From: Pseudomonadota bacterium
GTDB lineage: Bacteria > Myxococcota > UBA9042 > PHBI01
DNA: 10,180 nucleotides
Direction: 5' to 3'
Assembly (NCBI GenBank): GCA_005788935.1
Contig: SYAK01000471.1
Coordinates: 1 to 10,180 of the forward strand
The position numbers and the translations under genes were made by a program. This document shows positions 1 through 6,696 of the stretch, piece after piece (the stretch's first letter is position 1; each line of letters begins with the position of its first letter). Below the pieces are notes generated by a model, which was not told the DNA's origin, ran no database searches, and worked only from the letters and a program-made list of their open reading frames with translations.

Positions 1-347
1 ACCGAGGCCACGACGTCCGACTCGCCGAGCGCATAACACCCAAAGAGGCGCGCCCAGATGCGTCCCTCGAGGACCGTGTGGCGGGCCTGGAAGGTGCTCG
101 CCAGCGTCGGAGGGGCCGCGATTTCGGCGATCGTCATCGGGCGTCCGGTGAAGAGGTCGACGGCCTCGGTCGCGTCGGCCCGCACAAGCCACGCCGCGAC
201 CTCGGCCCGCGCCGCGCCGAGGTCCCGATGCGGCCAGACGCCGGTCACGCGCAGCCCGTCCGGGTGGTCACCGACGCGCAGCGGCTCGGACGGGGGCGGG
301 ACGCTCGCGGGCGACCGGTCTCGCAGCACGAAGGAGAGCTGGATCAT
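1..347 (-). CDS. Unrecognised protein, N-terminal 115 residues only (runs off left edge)
   Basis: The minus strand is open from an ATG at 345-347 to the window edge, giving 115 codons with no stop. The product begins MIQLSFVLRDRSPAS, has no signal peptide or membrane segment, and looks like a soluble mixed alpha/beta domain (for example the stretches VTGVWPHRDLGAAR and AEVAAWLVRADATEAVDLF). I recognise no family motif. The start is supported by an AAGG about ten bases upstream. The ATG lies 55 bp beyond the stop of the long lipoprotein gene on the same strand, and no clear terminator separates them, so co-transcription is possible. The frame has the GC-rich codon use of its neighbours, which favours a real gene. 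Function is unknown. Confidence 0.6.
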   Translation of the reverse strand, partial: MIQLSFVLRDRSPASVPPPSEPLRVGDHPDGLRVTGVWPHRDLGAARAEVAAWLVRADATEAVDLFTGRPMTIAEIAAPPTLASTFQARHTVLEGRIWARLFGCYALGESDVVAS

Positions 348-402
348 CGCGACGGACCTTGGCGCATCCCGCAGGTGCCTGCAAGGCCCGCGACGCTGCC
401 GT

Positions 403-3400
403 TCACGGGGCCGGTACCGTCCAGTAGGCGTAGAGCAGGATCTGCGTCAGGGTCGTGACCGGCGTCTCTGGCACGATGAGCCGCCCGCGCCCGGCTGAAG
501 CGGTGTACCAGCCAGAGAAGACGAAGCCCGCCTTGGTCGGCACGCACGACACGGACACGCCATAGGGTTGTTCGTACGTCATCTGATACCGGGATGGCAC
601 GCACGCGGATCCGCCGTCGGAGAACAGGTCGACGAGCACGATCGAGGCCGTCCACGCAGCGTGAAGGGTGTGGTCGGCGGCAATCGCGACCTTCGTCGCC
701 GCGCTGACCCACGCGCCGCCGCCGAGCTCTGTCTGCCAGCCCCGGAAGGTATAGCCTGTCCGGGTGGGCCGACAGAGGTCGTTGCTCGGGGCATAGGCCG
801 CCCCGAAGATCACGTTGAGGGAGCTCGTCGGGCAGGCCGAGCCACCGTTCGAGTTAAAGGTCACAACGTACGGGTTGCCGGTCCAGACCGCGATCAGGGT
901 GTGGTCCTCGGCGGTCCACACGAGGGTCTCGTCGTCGACGGGGGAGCCGCGGCGCACCCAGCCGCCGAAGGCGTAACCCGCGCGGGTCGGTTGGCACAAC
1001 GGGCCAGATTGACCGTAAGGTTGTTCGTAGACGAGGGTGCGCGACTCGCACGGGGTCCCCCCGGCCGCGTCGAAGGTCACGAGGAAGCTCCGGGCCGACC
1101 AGCGCCCGTAGAGCGCGATGTCGCCCGCCAACGGGATGGTCGTGTCGGCCGTCGCCAGGTCGAACGTCGCGGTCGCGTCGAGGTACCAGCCCTCGAAGGC
1201 GTAGCCCGGGTCGGAGGGCGTGCAGAGGGGGCCGAGCGGGGCCCCGAAGACCCAGCTCCCGCCCGGGCAGCTCCAGTGATCGTATTCGACTCCGTAGCGG
1301 TTGGGGGTCCAGCGGGCCTGCAGCGTGTGGTCGGTATCAATCTTGACCGTGGTCGTGGCGGTCATCGCCGACACGGCCTCCGGGCTCGGGTACCAGCCCG
1401 TAAACGTGTGGCCGTAGCGGGTCGGCTCACACAGCGGGCCGTAGGCCGTGTCGAAGATGACGTCGATCGGTGGGCACAGCGAGCCCTCGCCCGAGGCGAA
1501 GCTGACGCGGTAGGTGTTCGCTCGCCAGCGCGCGTAGAGGAAGTGCTCGTTCGCCTGCTTCACGAGGTCGTTCGACGTGAGATAGGTATCGGTTCCGCTC
1601 AGGACCCACCCAAGGAATGTGTAGCCGGCGCGCTCGGGGCGACACGCGTCGAGGGCCGCGCCGTAGGGCTGGTCGAACGTCACTTCCGTGACGCCCTGCG
1701 CGCAGGGCCATCCGGAGAGGTTGCCGAAGTTCAGCAGCACGCGCCTCGCGACCCAGCGCGCCCGCAGGACATGGTTGCGCGGCGTCGCGACGACGCTCGC
1801 GGCGGTCACGGCCGGGCCCGTCGCGTCGTCCTCGATCTGCCAGCCGTTGAAACTGTAGCCCGTGCGCCCCGGAAAGCACAGCTGGCTGCCAGTCCGGTAG
1901 GCCGTGTCGAAGGTCACCATGAACGCGGTGCAGGCCGTGCCGCCAGCGCTGTCGTACGAGACGGTGTACCGGTTGGCGGTCCAGAGCGCGTAGACGGTGT
2001 GCGGTCCGAGGCGCGTCACAGAGGTCGTCGCGTTGACGGGGCTGATGCCGACCGCGGTGAAGGACCAGCCCCCGAACGTGTAGCCCGGGCGCACAGGGAC
2101 ACAGGCGACAGCGGCTGCGTAGGTGCCGCCCCACGTGACGGTCGTCGTCGTGCAGCCTTCGCCGCCGGCCGCGTCGTAGGTCAGGGTCCAGGTGGACGGC
2201 ACCCAGCGGGCCCGCAGCACGCCCGCGAAGGACGTGATGGGGGTCGTGGTCTCGACCCGCGCTCCCGAGTCGAGGAACCAGCCGGTGAAGTCGTGCCCGG
2301 TGCGCGTCGGCACACACGCAGCGGCCTCGCCGTAGGGCTGCCCGAAGACCACGCCGAAGGTCGTGGCGGTACAGCCGCTCCCTGCGCCGAGATCGAGGGT
2401 CACGTTGAAGGGGACCCCCGTCCAGCGCGCGGCGAGCGTGTGCGGCGCGGCGTCCGCGACCGGGGTCGTGTCCGTCACAAGGGTTGCGTCGGCGCCATCG
2501 CCCTTGAACCAGCCGACGAAGTCATAACCAGACCGGCTCGGCCGACAGAGCGGGTTCTGCAGACCGTAGGGGTCTCCGAACAGGACGCGCGTGGCGGACT
2601 CGCACCCCACGCCGCCCACCGCGTCGTAGGCCAGGTCGACCGACAGCGGCTGCCACCAGCCGCGCAGCACGTGGTCACCCGCGGTCGTCACGGGGGACAC
2701 GTCGGTCACGATGAAGCGCGTGTCGTCGATCTCCCACCCGCCGAGCGTGTAGCCGTAGCGCCTCGAGGCGCAGAGCGGGGCGATCGCGCCGTACGCGGCC
2801 GCATAGCGCACGTGACCCGCGGCACAGGCGGTGCCCCCGCGCGGGTCGTACGTGACGCGGTAGATGTTCGCCTCCCAGGCGGCGAAGAGCTGATGGTAGG
2901 CCGTCCGCGTCATGGGGGTGGTTGGCGTCACCTCGACGCCGACGCCGTCCGGGCCGGTCCACCAGCCGCCAAACGTGTACCCCGCGCGGGCGGTGGTCGC
3001 GAGCTCGCCGTAGGGCTCGCCGTAGGTCACGGTGATGGCTGGTGGGACCGGATCCGTGCCCTCACCCGCCTCGAAGGCGACGTAGATGCGGTCGGCCGTC
3101 CATGAGGCCAGCAGCGTGTGGTCGCGCGCGGTCCGCATGGGCGAGCCCTCGGCCACGCGTTGGCCGTCGAGTCGCCACCCGGTGAACGTGTAGCCCTCGC
3201 GGGTCGGCTCGCAGAGCGGGCCATAGGTCTCGTCGAAGGTCGCGGCGGTCGCGGTGCAGGCCGCCGTGCCCTCGCCAGCGAAGCCCACGGCATAGCTCCG
3301 GGCGCGCCAGCGGGCGACGACGTCGTGCGGGGCGGTCTCGGTGACGACCGTCTCCGCCGTCACAGGGGTCTCGCCGAGCCACCAGCCGAGGAGGCCGTAG

Positions 3401-4782
3401 CCCGTGCGCGTCGCCGCACACAGCGGGCCGTACGGGGCCCCGAAGCGGACGACCATATCCTCGCAGTTCGTGTCTCCCGGGTTGCGGAAGCTCAGCGCCA
3501 TCGCGACGCCCTCCCAGCGCGCGACGAGCCGGTGGGCCTCGCGTCGCTCGACGACAGACGTCGGCTCGATCCGGTGCTCGCCGAGCCACCACCCGAGAAA
3601 GACCCAGTTCGGGCGCGCCGGGACAGGCAGGTGGCCGTATGGGTCGCCGAGGACGACGGTGACCGGGTCGATGACGGTGCCGCCAGTCGCGTCGAAGCTC
3701 ACCTCGACGAGCGTCGGCGGCTCGCAGACGGCCCCCGTGTCGTCGCGGCACAGGCCGAGGCGCGTCTCGCCCGCGGCATCCCCAGTCTCGCAGCGGCGCT
3801 CCCCTTCGCAGCGCCCCTCGACGGCACACGTCGTGACCGCCTCCTCTCCGACCGCGCGCGGCGAGCAGCCGCATCGGGCATTCATGCCGGATGGAACGCA
3901 TTGGCGTGCGTCACGCTCATCCACGAGCGTCACCGAGCGGCAGGCGTAGCTGTCCGGGCAGTCGCTGTCGGTCTCGCAGCCGAGGCCGCAGAAGCTGCCC
4001 TCGCCCGTCGGGTGGCGGACGCAGTGGTCACCGTCGGCCACGTGCGGCCCGCCGCGGCAGTCGGCGTCGGCGAGGCAAGGCCGGCAGAGGTCGAGGTCGC
4101 GCACGATGCACAACGGGCGCGTGCCGTCGGCGGTCGTCACGTCGGCGCAGGTCAGACCGTCGGGGCAGCCGTCCTCGCAGGGGCCTGCGCAGCGCCCAGC
4201 GCCCTCGCGCGTCGGGGCGCAGAGGCCTGAGGCGCACGCCAGGTCGTCGTCGCAGGCGCAGCCAGCGGGGCGCGGGTCGGCCTCGCAGCCTGCTGGCTCG
4301 GGGGTGGTGTCGGTCGCGATGTCGTCGTGGGCACTGGTGTCACCCGGGCCCGACGCGTCACTGGGCGCGCTGCTGTCGTCTTCGGTGCCGGCGTCGCCCG
4401 GGGATGAAGCGTCGGCGGGCGCTTCGGCATCGGTCAGTGACGCCGCGTCGGCGGGGGTCTCGGCATCGGCGGCGGACGCCGCATCGGCGGGTGCTTCGGC
4501 ATCGGCGGCGGACGCCGCGTCGGCTGGGGCTTCGACATCGGCGGCGGACGCCGTATCGGCGGGGGACCCGGAATCGAGCAGGGACACAGCATCGTCGGCC
4601 GACTCCGCATCCGGCCCCGCGTCCGCCACGCCCGTGGCCGTGTCGGAGGCCACGACCTCGGAGGGGGACTCGCAGCCGCCCGCAGCGAGACCGAACAGCA
4701 GGCTGGCCAGCGCCGCGGCGGCCCGCGATCGCGCGCTGCGTTGCATGGTGGAAAATCCCATAAGAATCTGAAGGTTCTGCAT
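403..4782 (-). CDS. Putative secreted lipoprotein with Cys-rich module and 15 InlB-type B-repeats
   Basis: The 1459-residue product is built of four parts. Residues 1-37 are a signal peptide (basic RSARSR, then a hydrophobic AAAALASLLFGLAAG) ending at Cys37; LAAGGC is a loose lipobox, so lipid anchoring is probable, not certain. Residues 38-165 are an Ala/Asp/Ser/Pro-rich acidic tether with five 12-residue units. Residues 166-353 are Cys-rich, with DSDCP- and DADC-type segments seen in surface proteins of Myxococcota. Residues 357-1459 hold 15 tandem repeats of about 69-78 residues, each with a GYTFxGW-like core and ending in ARW/ASW/ALW. These match the Listeria-Bacteroides (InlB B) repeat, a small beta-grasp domain common in bacterial surface proteins. 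Thirteen repeats carry two cysteines. There is no C-terminal anchor or secretion domain. The likely role is an extended envelope-exposed stalk or adhesin; ligand unknown. The 4782 start is preceded by GGGGGAA; ATGs at 4761 and 4746 are alternatives without a visible Shine-Dalgarno. Confidence 0.88.
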   Translation of the reverse strand: MQNLQILMGFSTMQRSARSRAAAALASLLFGLAAGGCESPSEVVASDTATGVADAGPDAESADDAVSLLDSGSPADTASAADVEAPADAASAADAEAPADAASAADAETPADAASLTDAEAPADASSPGDAGTEDDSSAPSDASGPGDTSAHDDIATDTTPEPAGCEADPRPAGCACDDDLACASGLCAPTREGAGRCAGPCEDGCPDGLTCADVTTADGTRPLCIVRDLDLCRPCLADADCRGGPHVADGDHCVRHPTGEGSFCGLGCETDSDCPDSYACRSVTLVDERDARQCVPSGMNARCGCSPRAVGEEAVTTCAVEGRCEGERRCETGDAAGETRLGLCRDDTGAVCEPPTLVEVSFDATGGTVIDPVTVVLGDPYGHLPVPARPNWVFLGWWLGEHRIEPTSVVERREAHRLVARWEGVAMALSFRNPGDTNCEDMVVRFGAPYGPLCAATRTGYGLLGWWLGETPVTAETVVTETAPHDVVARWRARSYAVGFAGEGTAACTATAATFDETYGPLCEPTREGYTFTGWRLDGQRVAEGSPMRTARDHTLLASWTADRIYVAFEAGEGTDPVPPAITVTYGEPYGELATTARAGYTFGGWWTGPDGVGVEVTPTTPMTRTAYHQLFAAWEANIYRVTYDPRGGTACAAGHVRYAAAYGAIAPLCASRRYGYTLGGWEIDDTRFIVTDVSPVTTAGDHVLRGWWQPLSVDLAYDAVGGVGCESATRVLFGDPYGLQNPLCRPSRSGYDFVGWFKGDGADATLVTDTTPVADAAPHTLAARWTGVPFNVTLDLGAGSGCTATTFGVVFGQPYGEAAACVPTRTGHDFTGWFLDSGARVETTTPITSFAGVLRARWVPSTWTLTYDAAGGEGCTTTTVTWGGTYAAAVACVPVRPGYTFGGWSFTAVGISPVNATTSVTRLGPHTVYALWTANRYTVSYDSAGGTACTAFMVTFDTAYRTGSQLCFPGRTGYSFNGWQIEDDATGPAVTAASVVATPRNHVLRARWVARRVLLNFGNLSGWPCAQGVTEVTFDQPYGAALDACRPERAGYTFLGWVLSGTDTYLTSNDLVKQANEHFLYARWRANTYRVSFASGEGSLCPPIDVIFDTAYGPLCEPTRYGHTFTGWYPSPEAVSAMTATTTVKIDTDHTLQARWTPNRYGVEYDHWSCPGGSWVFGAPLGPLCTPSDPGYAFEGWYLDATATFDLATADTTIPLAGDIALYGRWSARSFLVTFDAAGGTPCESRTLVYEQPYGQSGPLCQPTRAGYAFGGWVRRGSPVDDETLVWTAEDHTLIAVWTGNPYVVTFNSNGGSACPTSSLNVIFGAAYAPSNDLCRPTRTGYTFRGWQTELGGGAWVSAATKVAIAADHTLHAAWTASIVLVDLFSDGGSACVPSRYQMTYEQPYGVSVSCVPTKAGFVFSGWYTASAGRGRLIVPETPVTTLTQILLYAYWTVPAP
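406..3714 (-). repeat. Array of 15 B-repeat domains (protein-level repeats)
   Basis: These codons (residues 357-1459) encode 15 consecutive repeats averaging about 73 residues. The recurring pattern is a strand such as YxVTFDxxGGxxC, then a strand ending in FxxxYGPLC, then a P-T-R-x-GYTFxGW turn, a variable loop, and a closing HTLxARW. The repeats are diverged from each other, so this is an old expansion and not a recent slippage product. Repeats 1 (nt 3508-3714) and 4 (nt 2869-3093) lack both cysteines; the remaining 13 have both, spaced by 14 to 19 residues. Confidence 0.9.
4387..4566 (-). repeat. Five-unit 36-bp tandem repeat encoding the Ala/Asp tether
   Basis: Residues 73-132 of the lipoprotein consist of five 12-residue units of the form [A/S/T]PADAASAADAE. 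The middle units are nearly identical at the DNA level (GCGTCGGCGGGTGCTTCGGC-like runs on the plus strand), while the outer units are degenerate. The segment is acidic, low in complexity and probably unstructured, and would act as a spacer between the lipid anchor and the folded repeats. Such arrays change copy number easily, so length may vary between strains. Confidence 0.85.
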
Positions 4783-4964
4783 GGTTCCCCCGAGAGGGCG
4801 CGTGTCGCCGACGCCCGATCCGATGGGTGTTTAGCGTGCGTGCGCACCGCGTCGAATTTCTCGCTCGTTTTGGGCGGCCTCCGCCGCCAGGACGCGACGT
4901 GCGGTGCGCCGAACCGCCTCGACAGCCCGTTGACACCCCGCGGTGGCCTCCGTAAAAGCACCCG
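4783..4964. other. Divergent intergenic region with GC hairpin
   Basis: These 182 bp separate the divergently transcribed lipoprotein and aminotransferase genes and should hold promoters for both. A promoter-like element for the plus-strand gene is listed separately. A perfect 6-bp inverted repeat, GGCGGC-ctcc-GCCGCC, lies at 4873-4888; it has no T-tract on either side and its role is unknown. No convincing minus-strand promoter was found. Upstream of the lipoprotein start, a GGGGGAA (minus strand) ending four bases before the ATG could serve as its ribosome-binding site. Confidence 0.5.
4930..4958 (+). promoter_or_regulatory. Sigma70-like promoter, probably giving a leaderless mRNA
   Basis: A perfect TTGACA at 4930-4935 is followed, after a 17-bp spacer, by TAAAAG at 4953-4958 (four of six matches to TATAAT). 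The ATG of the aminotransferase begins six bases further on, at 4965, about where transcription would start. No Shine-Dalgarno precedes that ATG, which fits a leaderless transcript. This is a motif reading only. Confidence 0.5.
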
Positions 4965-6236
4965 ATGAGCTCAGCAGACGCCGCCAACACCCACGCCGCC
5001 TTCCGCTCCGTTCCTCGCACCGGGGTCAGCTTCGTCATGGCCGAGGCCGCCCGCCGCGGCTTCCACTACGGCCACCCCGAGTGGGTCAACCTCGGTCAGG
5101 GCGCGCCCGAGACCGGGGCCATCGAGGGCGGCTCGGAGCGCATCGAGAGCTTCGTCATCGACCCCGCGGCCCACGAGTACGGCCCGGTCGCTGGCATGTG
5201 GGAGCTCCGCGAGGCGGTCGCCGAGCTCTACAATGCGCGTTACCGGCGCGGGATGCCCACCCGCTACTCGGCCGAGAACGTCGCTATCGCGTCGGGCGGA
5301 CGCACCGCGCTGACCCGCGTCGGCGCGGCCCTCGACCAGGTCAACCTCGGCCACATCCTGCCCGATTACACGGCCTACGCCGAGCTGCTCGACACCTTCC
5401 ACCGCATGATCCCGATCCCGATCGTCCTCTCCGAAGAGGGTGGCTTTCACCTGTCACCCCAGCACCTTCGAGAAGAGATCGTCGGCCGCGGGCTCGGCGC
5501 GGTCCTGCTGTCGAATCCCTGCAACCCGACCGGGCGCGTCGTGCGGGGCGGCGAGCTGCGCGCGTGGCTCGACATCGCGCGCGAGCTCGGCTGCCAGCTG
5601 ATCTTCGACGAGTTCTACGCCCACTACCTCTACGACCCGATGACCCTCGCCGAGGGGCCGTCCAACTCGGCTTGCCGCTATGTCGAGGACATCGAGGAGG
5701 ACCCGGTCGTCATCATCGACGGCCTGACGAAGAACTGGCGCTACCCGGGCTGGCGCCTCAGCTGGACGGTTGGCCCGAAGGCGCTCATCCAGCGCGTCAC
5801 ATCGGCGGGGTCCTACCTCGACGGCGGCGCGCCGCATCCGCTGCAGACGGCTGCCCTGCCGCTGCTCAACCCCGAGATCGCCGATCAGGAGGCCCGCGCC
5901 ATCCAGCGCACCTTCGACGCCAAGCGCCGCCTGATGACCGAGAGCGTGCAGGCGATGGGGATGGAGCTCGCCTTCAACCCGCAGGGGGCCTTTTACTGCT
6001 TCTGCAACCTGTCGCGCCTGCCCGAGCGCCTGCGCAACGGCATGGACTTCTTCCGGGCGGCCCTCGAGCGCAAGGTCATCACGGTGCCAGGCGAATTCTT
6101 CGACATCGACCCCGGCAAGCGTCGCCGCCATATCCCGTCGCGCCTCCGCAACCACGTCCGCCTTTCCTTCGGCCCGGGGATCGACTCGGTGCGCGAGGGG
6201 CTCCTGCGCCTCGACGCGATGATTCGCGAGGCCTGA
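4965..6236 (+). CDS. PLP-dependent aminotransferase, class I/II (fold type I)
   Basis: The 423-residue product has the landmarks of a fold-type I aminotransferase. These are an N-terminal substrate loop (VNLGQGAPE, 42-50), the EYGPVAGMWELREAVA segment (71-86), the SNPCNPTG loop with Asn187, FDEFYAHY with Asp215 (pairs with the PLP ring nitrogen) and Tyr218, DGLTKNWRYPGWR with Lys256 as the predicted Schiff-base lysine and Arg264 for the PLP phosphate, and HVRLSFG with Arg399 for the substrate carboxylate. All key residues are present, so it should be an active cytosolic enzyme transferring amino groups to a 2-oxo acid. Substrate cannot be read from sequence; aspartate, aromatic or branched-chain amino acids are all possible. 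Length is normal for the class. The start at 4965 has no Shine-Dalgarno; Met25 (5037) is an alternative, but starting there would shorten the N-terminal arm. It is followed by yjbQ after 4 bp, so the two are probably one operon. Confidence 0.93.
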   Translation: MSSADAANTHAAFRSVPRTGVSFVMAEAARRGFHYGHPEWVNLGQGAPETGAIEGGSERIESFVIDPAAHEYGPVAGMWELREAVAELYNARYRRGMPTRYSAENVAIASGGRTALTRVGAALDQVNLGHILPDYTAYAELLDTFHRMIPIPIVLSEEGGFHLSPQHLREEIVGRGLGAVLLSNPCNPTGRVVRGGELRAWLDIARELGCQLIFDEFYAHYLYDPMTLAEGPSNSACRYVEDIEEDPVVIIDGLTKNWRYPGWRLSWTVGPKALIQRVTSAGSYLDGGAPHPLQTAALPLLNPEIADQEARAIQRTFDAKRRLMTESVQAMGMELAFNPQGAFYCFCNLSRLPERLRNGMDFFRAALERKVITVPGEFFDIDPGKRRRHIPSRLRNHVRLSFGPGIDSVREGLLRLDAMIREA

Positions 6237-6240
6237 GGCG

Positions 6241-6669
6241 ATGCTGACGCACCAGCGCGCGTTCGACATTCAGACACCGGGCCGCGGCTTCACCGACATC
6301 AGCTCGGAGGTCCGCGTCTCGGTCACGAAATCGGGCGTCGCGACGGGGCTCGCGCACGTCTTCATCCACCACACGAGCGCCTCGCTGCTCATCGCGGAGA
6401 ACGCCGACAACGCCGTCCTGCGCGACCTCGGGGCCTTCCTCGCGCGCCTCGTGCCCGACGGCGACCCGCTCTTCCGACACACGGCCGAGGGGCCCGACGA
6501 CATGCCCGCCCACGTCCGGGCGGTCATGACCACCTCGTCCCTCGTCATCCCGGTCTCGCGCGGGCGCCTCGCGCTCGGCTCGTGGCAGGGCGTCTTCCTC
6601 GCCGAGCACCGCCTCGCGCCCCACAAGCGGCGCGTGACCGTCACCGTCCAGGGCGTCGCGGCGAGCTGA
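6241..6669 (+). CDS. yjbQ: YjbQ / UPF0047 family protein
   Basis: This 142-residue protein matches the whole length of the YjbQ (UPF0047) family. Family landmarks are all visible: FIHHTSASLLIAENAD (41-56) with a His pair, HTAEGPDDMPAHV (80-92) with further histidines, and LALGSWQGVFLAEHR (110-124). Members form small compact, usually trimeric cytosolic proteins with a His-lined pocket; E. coli YjbQ has a weak thiamine-phosphate-synthase activity that can be seen genetically, but the true physiological reaction is not settled. The ATG lies 4 bp after the aminotransferase stop and is preceded by GAGG at 6228-6231 with nine bases of spacing, so translation is probably coupled. Whether it serves the same pathway as the aminotransferase is not shown. 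Confidence 0.93.
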   Translation: MLTHQRAFDIQTPGRGFTDISSEVRVSVTKSGVATGLAHVFIHHTSASLLIAENADNAVLRDLGAFLARLVPDGDPLFRHTAEGPDDMPAHVRAVMTTSSLVIPVSRGRLALGSWQGVFLAEHRLAPHKRRVTVTVQGVAAS

Positions 6670-6677
6670 GGCGGCGC

Positions 6678-6695
6678 CCGGCCGAGCGGGGCCGG
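6678..6695. terminator. GC hairpin between convergent genes (possible terminator)
   Basis: CCGGCC-gagcgg-GGCCGG forms a 6-bp stem with a 6-base loop in the 27 bp between the yjbQ stop and the stop of the convergent minus-strand gene. There is no T-tract on either side, so intrinsic termination is uncertain; the position fits a shared bidirectional terminator or RNA 3'-end stabiliser. Confidence 0.35.
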
Positions 6696-6696
6696 C

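Noticed and set aside
371..382. GCAGG-tg-CCTGC inverted repeat between the lipoprotein gene and the left-edge gene
   Set aside because: A 5-bp stem with a 2-base loop and no T-tract; too short to call a terminator in such GC-rich DNA.
568..3105. 845-codon open frame on the plus strand opposite the B-repeat region
   Set aside because: It is antisense to the repeat domains, rich in Arg/Gly/Val/Ala with no domain features. It arises from GC-rich codon periodicity; the minus-strand frame encodes recognisable repeats.
3118..4230. 370-codon plus-strand frame opposite the Cys-rich and first repeat region
   Set aside because: Low-complexity Arg/Ala composition with no motif; shadow of the lipoprotein gene.
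4965..6669. Biosynthetic gene cluster core
   Set aside because: Only an aminotransferase and YjbQ are present; no scaffold-forming enzyme or tailoring genes occur nearby.
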